Positions 48,447 to 58,552 of a DNA stretch of 64,000 bases are shown one piece after another. The position numbers and the translations under genes were made by a program. The notes below the pieces were generated by a model. It ran no database searches. It had not been told where the DNA came from and worked only from the letters and a program-made list of their open reading frames with translations. This DNA comes from Parietichytrium sp. I65-24A. Lineage: Eukaryota; Sar; Bigyra; Thraustochytrida; Thraustochytriidae. Numbering within the stretch: the stretch's first letter is position 1; each line of letters begins with the position of its first letter. The DNA lies in assembly GCA_012862575.1 (NCBI GenBank), contig BLSF01000001.1:558001-622000 (forward strand). Reading direction: 5' to 3'.

Positions 48447-48868
48447 TTGTTGAAGGTCCAAAGAGACCGAGTTAGTCAGCCGTCGTAGTTCGTGAGCCCG
48501 AGCCTGAGCCTGAGCCGCGCTTGTTGACTTGAACTGACGGACGGGGAATTGACAGAGAGCGCTTCGATGCAACCTGTAATACTCCGGACACCTGCGAAGT
48601 CCCTATCACAAGCATCGCAATCCCGTTCGTAGCCGTTCTGCGGCACAGTCCGTGACATAGCAGCACTGCACACAGGCGACATAGTCAGTGCCGGCGAGTT
48701 GTTGTCGTGGCTGTTGCTGTTCGTGCGGCCGCACCGGCAGAGGAGGAGGGAACAGCGGCTGGCAGCGCTTGGAAAGGGCTGCTGCGCGCTCGTTTCGGAG
48801 GCCTGGAGTTTCATTTATTATTTCGAGGAGAGTTGGCAGCAGGTAATACGTTTGCAGGCCTGGCCGCC

Positions 48869-51800
48869 ATGGAATCCACAGATGCACATGGTCATGTGCA
48901 GTCTCCCGGAGACTTGAGAAAAGGAGAACTAGATGGGAGACATGCCATGGGAGTGAAGGCGTCGACAATGCTCAAGATCATACCGAATGGTGACCATAGG
49001 AACTCAAGGATTAGCCCGACGGCTGCTTTAGCACAAAGAGGAACTACGGCAAATCGATTCAGAAAGAGCTCAACTTCATCTGAAGCGAGAGTCGCCCTAT
49101 TCGCCATCCTGATCAGCCAAATTATCATCGTGCCGTTCCGACTTGGCTTCTCAAACAAAGGTGCAATCGACAAAAGCGCTCTTTGGTATATTATCTTGGA
49201 GTTGGCTCTTTTGGACACTTTTCCTACATACCTCACATTCCATTTCTTTGTTGGCATCTTGAGTGGGAAGACAAAGCAAGGAGCTCGAGAACTAAAGCGA
49301 GGCAGCTCAGAGACCCAACTTTCCACAGTAGAGCGGCTCGCGGAGCTTGCTAAGCGTAAGAAAACGCGGCAGTGGCTGGCTGTCTTCAAGTACGCGTTTA
49401 CTTTTGCTGTGAACACGCCATTTATAGAACTTGCGAGTATGCTTATCGCCCAATTTGTGGCACAGCAAGGACTGACTGCCTGGGCATGGACGAGGATAAT
49501 CAAGCTCTTGCGAGCAGTTGACTTGTTCTCGTTTGTTGATGCCTTGGGCGCCTCTCTGAACAAGAAGAAGATTGGTTTATCCGCTTCGGAGCTCAGATGT
49601 ATTTTGATATTCTTCTTCGCGCTACTTGTTGCACATATTTCGGCTTGCGCATGGCACGTCCTAACACTGGAACAGATCAGCACGCCTCTCACTACAAGCG
49701 AGGCATATCTAGATGCTGTATATTTCACTCTCACGACCATCAGCACCTGCGGCTTTGGGGACGTCGTTCCGATCAACTTTGAGCAAGTGGCCTTCACGGT
49801 AGCTCTAGAGCTTGCAGCCATCTCAATCTATATCATTCTTCTCTCAGCTCTGACATCGCTGATCAGCAACCGCGACGCAACCAGACTGGCTCATCACAAA
49901 CGGCACTTTCAGGTTCGCAACTACTTGTCCGAAAATTTTGTTTCGCCAGTGCTGATTGCCCGCACCAATAGGGTGTTTGATCTCTTGTGGGCTCGTATGG
50001 GCGGCTACGATGACAATGTTCTTCTAAAACAGCTGCCACACTACATTCAGACCAGCATCAAGGTTGAGCTATTCGCGCCACACATCTTCTCCAAAAGCCT
50101 TTTTCAACGGTGCAATTTGGATGTAATCCAAGCGCTAGTGTCAACGGCTGAGCTGGAGACGTTCCTTTCGAATGAGCGGCTTTACAACAGGAATGAAGAA
50201 GCCATCAAATTCTACGGCGTCACCTCGGGAAAGTTCATTTTGAGCATTCGGGCTAAGAGTTCGGAAGAGCGCGGAAGCACGTTGGTGGAGCTCCAGTGCA
50301 TTGAAGGAGATGTATTCGGTCACCATGAGTGCATCGCCGGCCAGGTATACGCAAGCGGTGCTTATGCGTCAATGCAATTTGGATTCTCGGAAGCCTTCAT
50401 CATCACAAGAGATGCGCTAAAGTCCGTGATTCCAAAGAGCGTGTACGACCAAATAGCTGCCGACGCTATGCGCGAGATAGTAGAGGAGACATGGAAATCC
50501 GACCATCGTCTTAGCGAAGGAGCCCTGGAGAACTCCTCATTCAAAAGGCTTAACACGGGCTTTGAAAGCCTGAGTATAATCCCGCGTGGAGCGCTCCAGT
50601 TTTTTGCGACTAAAAACTCGCAACAAGATATTGATTCCGTTGCAAAGGATTCGGACTCTCAAGTAGCAGGTAGGCAGGGAAATAAAATTGTTCCATACCC
50701 CTCCTCGCATTCAAGTGCTGCAAGTGACGGGTGGGTCGGGCCAGGAGGACCAAAGCAATCTCAAGATCATGCTAGTATGTTTGGGAGGCGACAGAGTAGC
50801 TTGTTGGCTACACAGATTCAACGTCAGTCTTTGAAAGCCGGGTCGATGAAGAGAAGTTTTGGAGCAGCCCCAAGATGTCTGAAGAAGCCAGAGGAGGAAA
50901 CATTGGGGTCACTTGCTCTGAACAGCTGTGCAGGCGTCGGATGCCTCATATACTGGATCCTGTCGCCTTGTTCCGTGGTTTTCATCACATCCTTCTCTGA
51001 TCCACTCGTATACATTCAGTATGTTGCGGACTTGTTCTTCTGGTTCTTCTTTGGCAGATTGGTCATTTTGTCAATCGCGCAGCACAGACGTTGTCCAATA
51101 TCGAGACGAAGCATCGCTTATTTGGGCGTGAATCTGCTGCTTTTACTCCCTTACGATGCGTTCATAATGGCGCTACCCACGGCATCATCCGCATCTTGGG
51201 CATCCCTGCGCATGGTCAAGATTGGTATCGCTGTTCAGTTTCCCCTGTATCTTTCATACATGGAGTTTCTTTTGGAAAGGCGTTTTGGCCGGCTTGACAC
51301 CTCTCTGATTCTAGCTCTCAGGCTCCTGCTGGCAATTCTGCTGTTTGCGTGGTGGATTGTTTGTGCATTGGTGGCCGTGGACTACACTAGTGGAGTCAGT
51401 GTGTCAGATCCATCTGAGCTGAGGTCTTCTTGGTCGACAATAGATAACGTTCTGCAGCGAGAGTGCGGAGCTGGAGAATGTAGCCTGTCCATGAAGGTCA
51501 CTCGAGCCATCTACTGGACATTCACGGTGATCACTACCGTAGGCTATGGTGACATTCCCACGTTAGATACAAGCCAAAAATTAGTGACGGTGTGTGGCAT
51601 CTCCTTTGTAAGCCTGCTGCTTTACCCAGCGATTGTATCAAATGTGAGTGTGCTGCAGTCCGTTCAATCTGACGGACAAATTGATCTTGAAAACAGAAAC
51701 AACACCCCTCGCGATGTTCTCGCGATGCAAGCAAAGACCGCATTCATGGTCAACCAGTACCCAGATCCGTCCAGGAAAGATGTCAAAGTGTACGTCGAAC

Positions 51801-54800
51801 ATGTCACAATGAAAGGGACTACTTTGAGAGACGTTACCACGCAGGTGCCACACTGGCTTGGAAAGCAGATTGCAGGTGATATTCTTGGATCGCTCATTCG
51901 GTCGAGTGCCACATTAGACGCAGAACTCCAACACAAGCAGATTGGAGGGCCCGAGGTGGTCGCTCCACACTCCTACGGAAATGCCACTATCAGATATCAA
52001 GGCATTTTCAAGCACGTTTCGGAGGAATGTTTGATGGAAATATGCTATCATCTGGAAAGTGAATTTGCCCCACCATTCCGAACCATTGTAAGTCTCGGCG
52101 ACTCTCCAACGACTGTATTTTTTTGCGAGAAGGGTAAACTTGAGGCATTTTCCCCCTTTGCTTCCGTAAAAGATGATCAGACGGCAACAAAGAAGAGAGG
52201 AGGAAGGCGAGGCAGCAAGTCCGGCCAACGAAACTCTATAAAGCTATCGTATCAGCAAGACGAGCTTTCACGGGACGTGCTAGTCGAGGAGGAGATTCGG
52301 CCGGGTAAATACTTTGGAGTTGTCGAGGCTATTAAATGTGAGTCATTTCGCAGCGGAGTCAGAACCGTGGAGAGCTCTTCACTGCTGACAATATCATCGA
52401 AAAAGCTCTGCAGTATTTTGAACCACTTCCCGGCAGACGACGATCTTCTTCAAGGATTGGCCGATGAGGCTGCCTGTCGCCGCATTCCTTCGCAAGCAAA
52501 GGAGACGGACACCCGCCCGCCACTCAAAATGCAAAGGACCACCACACTTCGCCGCGGGAGCGTGGCTGGAATAGCTAGTGATTCCGTGGACTTTAAAGCG
52601 TGGATCATCTTTCCCTCCTCATCGAAGCAACTGGCGTTGGACCTTGTTGCGATGTTCTTCATCCTACTCACCCAGCTTCTCGTGCCACTCGAAATTGGAG
52701 CAATCACCAACTCTTTTTGCACCGCAAGCGCGTACCCTTGGATCAAAGCATTTTTGATCATAAACGTTGTGACGGACATATACGCGGCTATTGACTTGTG
52801 TTTGCATGCTTTTGTGTTCGCAGTTCGAAGCGAGAGTTTCTATCTCACGAGTCACAAAGAGATTTTCTCGGCTTATATCCGGTCGAGACGATTCCTGATC
52901 GACATGATCGCGACCATCCCTTTTGACTGGATTGTCCTTGCCTTCCTAGGAGGCGGGACGGAAAATCTGTACATCGCCCTTTGGTTCAGAGTACCAAAGC
53001 ATATTCGTTTGTTGCAGATCAAGTCATACGAAATTGAACTGGTCCATGTGCTCCAGGATAAGATGAGGATCAGCGCCAACAAAGTAAAGCTGCTACAACT
53101 GCTCGGAGTCCTCACTGCCTTTGCTCATTGGCTCACTTGTCTTTGGCTTCGTCTTTCTCACCTAGAAATCAGCTGGGCAAGGTATGACTGTGTTCTGCTT
53201 GGCACTTGCTTTAGCGAAACGGACAATGCGGGAGCTGAAGATAACGCCACTTCCGAAGGAGACTGCAAGGATTATAGTATCGTGCAGCTCTACGTCAGGG
53301 GAGTGTACTGGGTGTTTGTGACTCTAAATTCCGTGGGCTTTGGGGACATCGTCCCGTCTTCTGTGCTTGAAACTGTTTTCGCTATTGGGGTCATGTTTTT
53401 AGGCGCCGGGATGTATGCATTCTTGATTAGTAATTTGGCCATTGTGGTTGCGAATCTAGATAAAACGGCAACTCACCACGCAGACTTCCAGGAGCAAATG
53501 AGAATATTTGTAGCGCATCGCAGGCTTCCGCAATTTCTCCGCGACAAAATCTTCAACTACTTGGACTACCATTGGCAAAATAATCTTGGAGGCGACCCAG
53601 AGGAGATTGTGACTTTCCTTCCGCGGTCCGTGCAAATTGACATCAAGGCGTCCTTAGACGCTGGACAACTAAGCGAAGTAGCGCTTTTCAAGGGTCTCCC
53701 CCCGCAAGCTTTCACAGCACTCATAAAGAGTTTGCACATGAGGTCTTTTTCACCTGGTGACCTCGTATACAACGACGGCGACTGTGCAACTTCCCTGTAC
53801 GTTCTCGTCAAAGGCTCGGCATGTCGGCTTGACGCATCTGGAGTCACCACAGTCTCAAAGCATGACAATGCCGGGGTTTTCGGAGTTGAGGAATTCTTCG
53901 ACTGCACTCCACTTTCGACGGTCTTGCAGGCGAAGACGTTCTGTGAAATGCTTGTGCTTGACAGGGAAGACCTGCAGACTATCCTCGAAAGTTACGACTG
54001 TGAGGAGCAAGTGCGAAGCAATGCTGCTTCCCTCCAGAGTGAGTCGGAGACTCTAAAATTGGCTGGAAACCTGAAGAACAGAAAGGTTACCAAGATGCTT
54101 GCTGACGAACCGATCGTTCTTGACACGAGCGGAGTTGTACCCGGGAACCACAGAAGGATGGCTTTCGAAGCGTTCGTTGTGTTAACTCTCGTCTATGTGG
54201 CCGTGAGCGTCCCATTCAGAATTGCATTTTTCGCCGAGGACAGCACTCGCTCTCAAGACTCTGAAATTTTTGTGGGGTGGATGATTTTTGATGTTCTATT
54301 TGTGAATGTCATCGGAGCGATAGATGCATTTAACCATGCGAGACGATACGCCTATTTCTTGGATGGCGATATAATCTGTGATCGAAAGAAGATTCGCAAG
54401 AATTATCGAGCCACTTGGCGAAATACTGACATCGTCTCCCTGGCTTCTATGGACCTTTTTATCTTTGCTGTCGCTGTAGTTGTCGCCCCCGACCAAAAGT
54501 TCCGAGTTTGGTCGTGGTCGAGAATTTTGACAACTGGAAGATTGGCCAGAATGTCCGGCTATTATCTGCCGCTCATTGAATATCACCTCCACGAATACCA
54601 GATCGGGATCAGCGCGAGTTCTATGAGAGTGCTTGTGAAAGTCTTCATCTCATTGTTCATAATGCATTGGGTGGCGTGTGGCTGGTTCTTCATCGCCATG
54701 AAGGAGAGCTTGATGACCTCGTGGCTCTCAGGGGCGAAGGCAACCCTCTCGAAAAATGTTTTCGACGGTCTTTCCATCTCTGAGGCGTACTTGATGTCTT

Positions 54801-55663
54801 GCTACTTTACGGTGACAACCTTCACCACTGTTGGATTCGGAGATTTGCGTGCTCAAACGTTGTCAGAGACTTTATTCGCGATCCTAGTTCTGCTAACTGC
54901 TCTATTTGTGTACGCCGATTTAGTAGCAAATATGACGAATGCAATTCAGAATGTCGACGCGTCAAACAGCAGACTGCACTCCCTTCACGTTGCGATTCGG
55001 CGTATGGTAAAGTCTCGCAATTTGAACGAACAGATTGCCAACCAAGTAGAGGAGTTCCTGGATTCAAACTTGTTGCTGTCTAAACATGGCATTCGGGAAG
55101 CCAACTTGCTAAAGTATTTGCCAAAGAGTATGAGACTGGAAATTGCGATGCATATGCACGCGCACGCATTCTTGCGATCCCCTGGATTCAATCTCGTTCC
55201 GAAGGCGCTGATTCGTGAGATTGTCCTGCTTTTGAAGAACCGCGGAATGGTGAGTGGGGATGTTTTTTGCTTTCAGGGCGGCCAAGTCACCGAGCTGTGC
55301 ATCATTCGAACCGGGGCGCTTCATTTGTTGAACGAAGCAGATGTGGACGCACTTCCAGAGGTCAAGCAGACAAGTCGTTTAGAGCCAAGCAACTCCAGGA
55401 CCTCCAGTAGATTGGGATTTAAAAACGAGTCTGCGCTGAACCTGGGCATCCTGAAACCAAAGGTGGCAAGAGTTGGCGACATGCTCGGACAAGAATGCTT
55501 GCTCGGGCTCCTGGCTTCGTTTACCATCCTTAGTGGCGGTTTGACCGAAATCTATGTCATCTCTATTGAAGCCTTGAACAGCTGCCTTCAACACCACCCT
55601 CTCCACCGCCAAGTCATTTTGACCGGGGCGAAGGAAGCGCTTGAAAAGATGGTCAAGCTTTGA
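48869..55663 (+). CDS. four-repeat cyclic-nucleotide-gated K+ channel (CNGK/tetraKCNG-like)
   Basis: 2264 residues from ATG 48869 in a perfect GCCGCCATGG context. One polypeptide contains four successive channel units, each with six membrane spans, a pore, a C-linker (for example LPRSVQIDIKASL) and a cyclic-nucleotide-binding-like domain. The selectivity filters are TCGFGD (293-298), TVGYGD (890-895), SVGFGD (1488-1493) and TVGFGD (1987-1992), all of the K+ type. Family knowledge: most CNG/HCN channels are assembled from four separate subunits. The sea-urchin and fish sperm CNGK (tetraKCNG) protein has this pseudotetrameric single-chain layout and a similar length. The binding domains are degenerate. 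Only repeat 2 keeps an Arg-Thr pair (Arg1165) at the phosphate-binding site, and repeat 3 is otherwise best preserved but has Leu there. Expected role: plasma- or ciliary-membrane hyperpolarisation in response to cGMP or cAMP. No intron is needed. Confidence 0.85.
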   Translation: MESTDAHGHVQSPGDLRKGELDGRHAMGVKASTMLKIIPNGDHRNSRISPTAALAQRGTTANRFRKSSTSSEARVALFAILISQIIIVPFRLGFSNKGAIDKSALWYIILELALLDTFPTYLTFHFFVGILSGKTKQGARELKRGSSETQLSTVERLAELAKRKKTRQWLAVFKYAFTFAVNTPFIELASMLIAQFVAQQGLTAWAWTRIIKLLRAVDLFSFVDALGASLNKKKIGLSASELRCILIFFFALLVAHISACAWHVLTLEQISTPLTTSEAYLDAVYFTLTTISTCGFGDVVPINFEQVAFTVALELAAISIYIILLSALTSLISNRDATRLAHHKRHFQVRNYLSENFVSPVLIARTNRVFDLLWARMGGYDDNVLLKQLPHYIQTSIKVELFAPHIFSKSLFQRCNLDVIQALVSTAELETFLSNERLYNRNEEAIKFYGVTSGKFILSIRAKSSEERGSTLVELQCIEGDVFGHHECIAGQVYASGAYASMQFGFSEAFIITRDALKSVIPKSVYDQIAADAMREIVEETWKSDHRLSEGALENSSFKRLNTGFESLSIIPRGALQFFATKNSQQDIDSVAKDSDSQVAGRQGNKIVPYPSSHSSAASDGWVGPGGPKQSQDHASMFGRRQSSLLATQIQRQSLKAGSMKRSFGAAPRCLKKPEEETLGSLALNSCAGVGCLIYWILSPCSVVFITSFSDPLVYIQYVADLFFWFFFGRLVILSIAQHRRCPISRRSIAYLGVNLLLLLPYDAFIMALPTASSASWASLRMVKIGIAVQFPLYLSYMEFLLERRFGRLDTSLILALRLLLAILLFAWWIVCALVAVDYTSGVSVSDPSELRSSWSTIDNVLQRECGAGECSLSMKVTRAIYWTFTVITTVGYGDIPTLDTSQKLVTVCGISFVSLLLYPAIVSNVSVLQSVQSDGQIDLENRNNTPRDVLAMQAKTAFMVNQYPDPSRKDVKVYVEHVTMKGTTLRDVTTQVPHWLGKQIAGDILGSLIRSSATLDAELQHKQIGGPEVVAPHSYGNATIRYQGIFKHVSEECLMEICYHLESEFAPPFRTIVSLGDSPTTVFFCEKGKLEAFSPFASVKDDQTATKKRGGRRGSKSGQRNSIKLSYQQDELSRDVLVEEEIRPGKYFGVVEAIKCESFRSGVRTVESSSLLTISSKKLCSILNHFPADDDLLQGLADEAACRRIPSQAKETDTRPPLKMQRTTTLRRGSVAGIASDSVDFKAWIIFPSSSKQLALDLVAMFFILLTQLLVPLEIGAITNSFCTASAYPWIKAFLIINVVTDIYAAIDLCLHAFVFAVRSESFYLTSHKEIFSAYIRSRRFLIDMIATIPFDWIVLAFLGGGTENLYIALWFRVPKHIRLLQIKSYEIELVHVLQDKMRISANKVKLLQLLGVLTAFAHWLTCLWLRLSHLEISWARYDCVLLGTCFSETDNAGAEDNATSEGDCKDYSIVQLYVRGVYWVFVTLNSVGFGDIVPSSVLETVFAIGVMFLGAGMYAFLISNLAIVVANLDKTATHHADFQEQMRIFVAHRRLPQFLRDKIFNYLDYHWQNNLGGDPEEIVTFLPRSVQIDIKASLDAGQLSEVALFKGLPPQAFTALIKSLHMRSFSPGDLVYNDGDCATSLYVLVKGSACRLDASGVTTVSKHDNAGVFGVEEFFDCTPLSTVLQAKTFCEMLVLDREDLQTILESYDCEEQVRSNAASLQSESETLKLAGNLKNRKVTKMLADEPIVLDTSGVVPGNHRRMAFEAFVVLTLVYVAVSVPFRIAFFAEDSTRSQDSEIFVGWMIFDVLFVNVIGAIDAFNHARRYAYFLDGDIICDRKKIRKNYRATWRNTDIVSLASMDLFIFAVAVVVAPDQKFRVWSWSRILTTGRLARMSGYYLPLIEYHLHEYQIGISASSMRVLVKVFISLFIMHWVACGWFFIAMKESLMTSWLSGAKATLSKNVFDGLSISEAYLMSCYFTVTTFTTVGFGDLRAQTLSETLFAILVLLTALFVYADLVANMTNAIQNVDASNSRLHSLHVAIRRMVKSRNLNEQIANQVEEFLDSNLLLSKHGIREANLLKYLPKSMRLEIAMHMHAHAFLRSPGFNLVPKALIREIVLLLKNRGMVSGDVFCFQGGQVTELCIIRTGALHLLNEADVDALPEVKQTSRLEPSNSRTSSRLGFKNESALNLGILKPKVARVGDMLGQECLLGLLASFTILSGGLTEIYVISIEALNSCLQHHPLHRQVILTGAKEALEKMVKL

Positions 55664-55965
55664 TCTTGCGTAATTTTGTTGTGACCTATATAATTTTCCA
55701 ACTTGTCTTTTCGTCTTCGTTCCTTCGTTTGCTCAGAAATCGCTTTGATTCTGCCAATCTCGGCAGGGTCAGGATTCACGCGTGAACAGTCTGAAAGGAG
55801 AACGATCAAATGCGATTCTTTTTTACAAAGGTAATATATGTGTACAGATTTTTTGTTAGTTCCCCTTCCTCTTTGTGCCCGTACTCGAGTACGTACTTCC
55901 TGAACAGAGGGATGACAAAGTTTATTCCAATCAGCAGCAATTGGAGAGCTATGGTAGCCATCCGC
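55664..55965. other. convergent 3' region
   Basis: 302 bases between the channel stop (plus) and the SMYD-like stop (minus). TTTATT at 55921-55926 gives AATAAA for the minus-strand gene. No gene is seen. Confidence 0.55.
55921..55926 (-). terminator. poly(A) signal AATAAA of the SMYD-like gene
   Basis: AATAAA on the minus strand, about 40 bases downstream of the SMYD-like stop codon. Confidence 0.5.
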
Positions 55966-57489
55966 CTACTGACCCATTGCAGCAACCAAATTTTGCTGGG
56001 ATTTTGCTATGTAGGACTCGCCTTCTGAGCCGAAACAAAGGCGAGCAATCTCTTGGGCTTTGGATCGAGCCAGCTGAGACTCCGCATTGCGACCCGCCAT
56101 GGCGTAAGCCTCCGAGAGCATTAGCTCGAGGTCAACTCGGAACGGATGCGGCCGCGGGCATATTATCCTTGCGCTGGAGGTGACGCCTTGCATGGAAGAA
56201 ACACGAAAGGCGTTCTCCTTCGTGTTACTGCCCACTCCCTGCTCCTGTCTTGAAGCGGCCTGAAATGACTTGAGTGCGATCTGATACATGCAGTTGAAAA
56301 TGCGATGGTGCTCGCGGCGAGTGATCCCCGACTTGATTACTTCTGCGGCCTCTGCCATCGTCTCGGGCGGCCGCTCGTCCATAAACTTGTCGTGCAGCAC
56401 GCATCGCATGATGTCGCGCTCGCTGAGCATCGCCCCACACGTGAGGCAAGACCAGTTGCGCCTGGTGGTCCCAAGTCCCTTGGGACACACGATGTGCTCC
56501 AGCCTCTCCTTGCGCAGCTCCGTACTCGCCCACGTCTGCGACTCCACCGGGCACATAAAACACCGCGTCGTGTCAGGCAGGGTCGTGCACCCCTGGCACG
56601 TGCACTCGAACCCGAACGCCGCCATCAGCACCGCCCTGCGCGTCTGCACTGGTTCAAACGCCAGATCTCCGCACAGATCCACCGTCAGCGGCTCGTCCGC
56701 GCCCACGCTCTGCACAGCGTGCACCACCATCGCGCCGTCCGCGCGCATGCTCGCCACGCAGTTGGCTGCGCAGCTGTGCCTGAACCGCGCCAGGCCCGGG
56801 TACAACCCGACGCTTGCGCCGTCGCTCGCGCGGAAGCTCAGCACGCGCAGCCCCACCAGCACTTCTCCCAGCGCCTCCTGCGACCGCACGTGCGCCGGCA
56901 GCAGCGCTCCCACCACTGCGTCTTCCACCACCGCGCGCGCCGCGGAGGCGTCCGATCCCTCCGATTTCTCCGATTTATCCAGTTTCTCCGATTTATCCGA
57001 GCCCTCGGAGCGAGGACGCCCCAGCAGCGCGCGAGCGTCCGCGGCTAGCCGCGCACAGGCCTGAGGGTCCTCGAGGACGGTGCGCCACGCGGCAAGGAGC
57101 AGCACGGACACGTGGTCGCCGAGGCCTGCGGAACGCAAACGCGCCAGGACGTACGCGCGGTGACGCGCGACGTGACGCGGCAGGTCCTTGAGTCCCCGGC
57201 AGGATGTCCCCGCGCACTCCGATGAACCACAACCGCTGCACCCGGAGAGGTACGCGCTCGCCAGCGGGGACTCCTCCCACACGCACGTCCCCGCGCGCCG
57301 GGACACCATCTCGGCCGACCCCGCAACTCGCCCACCACCGCCCAAACAATTACTCCGAGGACACACTGGGACGCGCTGGGACGCGTTCGTCTGTTGGTTG
57401 GTTGGTTGGTTGATTGGTTGGTTGGTTGGTGGGTTGGAAGCTACTGAGTGAGCCTTTCGAAGCGGCTCTCTGTGTTGTCTGGAAATCAT
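55966..57489 (-). CDS. SMYD-like SET-domain protein with altered catalytic residues
   Basis: 507 residues from ATG 57489; a later ATG at 57309 would cut off part of the SET N-terminal strand. The start of the SET fold is GGRVAGSAEMVSRRAG then CVWEESPLASAY, aligned with the usual GRGLFA...GE..L.E.PLA. Residues about 90-115 are Cys-rich (GCSGCGSSECAGTSC), perhaps a remnant MYND-type zinc site. The SET core is YPGLARFRHSCAANC, then DEPLTVDLCGDL and the post-SET FGFECTCQGC, followed by C-terminal helices with another Cys group (CFMCP, CLTCG). Family knowledge: SMYD proteins carry Asn-His-Ser-Cys and a Tyr after the G-E-E-L strand. Here these are Arg-His-Ser-Cys and a Tyr-less V-D-L. Methyltransferase activity is therefore doubtful. 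A KSEK repeat near 183-197 and an Asn-Gln-Pro-Thr repeat near the N-terminus come from simple DNA repeats. Confidence 0.65.
   Translation of the reverse strand: MISRQHREPLRKAHSVASNPPTNQPINQPTNQQTNASQRVPVCPRSNCLGGGGRVAGSAEMVSRRAGTCVWEESPLASAYLSGCSGCGSSECAGTSCRGLKDLPRHVARHRAYVLARLRSAGLGDHVSVLLLAAWRTVLEDPQACARLAADARALLGRPRSEGSDKSEKLDKSEKSEGSDASAARAVVEDAVVGALLPAHVRSQEALGEVLVGLRVLSFRASDGASVGLYPGLARFRHSCAANCVASMRADGAMVVHAVQSVGADEPLTVDLCGDLAFEPVQTRRAVLMAAFGFECTCQGCTTLPDTTRCFMCPVESQTWASTELRKERLEHIVCPKGLGTTRRNWSCLTCGAMLSERDIMRCVLHDKFMDERPPETMAEAAEVIKSGITRREHHRIFNCMYQIALKSFQAASRQEQGVGSNTKENAFRVSSMQGVTSSARIICPRPHPFRVDLELMLSEAYAMAGRNAESQLARSKAQEIARLCFGSEGESYIAKSQQNLVAAMGQ
57391..57437. repeat. GGTT tetranucleotide repeat
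   Basis: About eleven GGTT units with one GATT. On the minus strand it reads as the Asn-Gln-Pro-Thr repeat near the N-terminus of the SMYD-like frame, or lies in its leader if ATG 57309 is used. Confidence 0.9.
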
Positions 57490-58552
57490 TTGGAAGACAT
57501 TGGAAGACGTGTGAATTGGTGTATTTTTTTCCTCACTCACATCGCTCACAGTCAATCTCACTTATGGATAGTCATAGTCTGTCATGGTTAGAGTTAGACA
57601 AGAAATGGACTACGTAGCAACTACATTATCATTCTCAGCACTCTCATAGGCTTGGATAGTGGTACTGGTAATATGTGCTAGGCTCCTATGTTGAATTCCT
57701 ACGTGAAACGCTGGTAATATAAAGTTGTTTTCGGTAAGACTGCTATTTGTTGCCCGAGTTCTATGCTTCTTTATCGAGAACTAAGGACGGAACTTGAGGG
57801 GTGAGTTTGCTATCGGTCCCTATGGGATGCTAATTAACTGTAAATTAATCGAATGATAGATGTTGTACAAACGCCTACCAATTTCCCTCGGCCGCCACTC
57901 GCAGATATATCCTCTTCCGTGGATCCAAGCAGCCAATGCCGACTCTTCGCCCTCTAAACTCCACGAGAACCAGGGTTCTTCGGTTTTGTTTCGGTTCTTC
58001 AGTTCCTAATTTCTATTTACTGTTAGATGATCATCGAAGAATGATGGCTACTAAGGTGACTGTTTCTATGATCTTACTTGATATCTTATGATGCGCTACA
58101 GGCATCTACAGGCGATTACAGGCGAAAGTCTGATGAAAAGCGTTCCGCAGAAAGCAAGGCTAATCTAGTAGCCGGGCAGAGGAAGTCAGTGGCGGTCCCC
58201 GCGGACAGGCGCGTGTCAGTAGCTGTGGGAGGAAGAAAGAGGAACTACTTTTAATTTCATAGTATAATTCGAAGTGCGCAAAGTTGGGTCGCGCCCGGCG
58301 TTGTGACCTCTGTGAAATCCACTGCGACGAGAGAGTGAGCAGACCAGACAGGTACTTTTTTGCTGTGCGCGTGTGTGCGTTTGTGCGTGGGTGTGTGGCA
58401 CTTGTTCAATTCTTTCGACGTCGAAAAGGTTAATTACGCAAAACTATTCTACGGCTCCAAGTCGTGGCTGGCGGAAAGCGCCTGGCGAGGTGGAGTGTTA
58501 GGTTAGAGCCCAGGTTTGGGCGCCCCGGCGGGGGGGGAGGTTTTGAGCGGAT
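57490..58552. other. divergent spacer
   Basis: About 1.1 kb between the SMYD-like start (minus) and the VPS13-like start (plus). AT-rich, with CAGGCRATTACAGG-like units near 58098-58124 and a GTGTGTGCG run near 58368-58398. No gene is recognised. Confidence 0.55.

Larger units (their letters stand above)
45540..48868. other. long intergenic region with assembly gap
   Basis: About 3.3 kb between divergent genes (ketohexokinase minus, channel plus). It holds ATGACCTG repeats at 45929-45973, a poly-C tract at about 48117-48139 and GA microsatellites either side of a 25-N gap at 48317-48341. Frames of up to 152 codons occur (for instance 46747-47205) without domain, signal or consistent composition. 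The channel frame runs open upstream from 48707 through a non-ATG codon. Confidence 0.5.

Noticed and set aside
56288-57064. 258- and 247-codon plus-strand frames
   Set aside because: Antisense to the SMYD-like gene in a GC-rich stretch where stops are rare.
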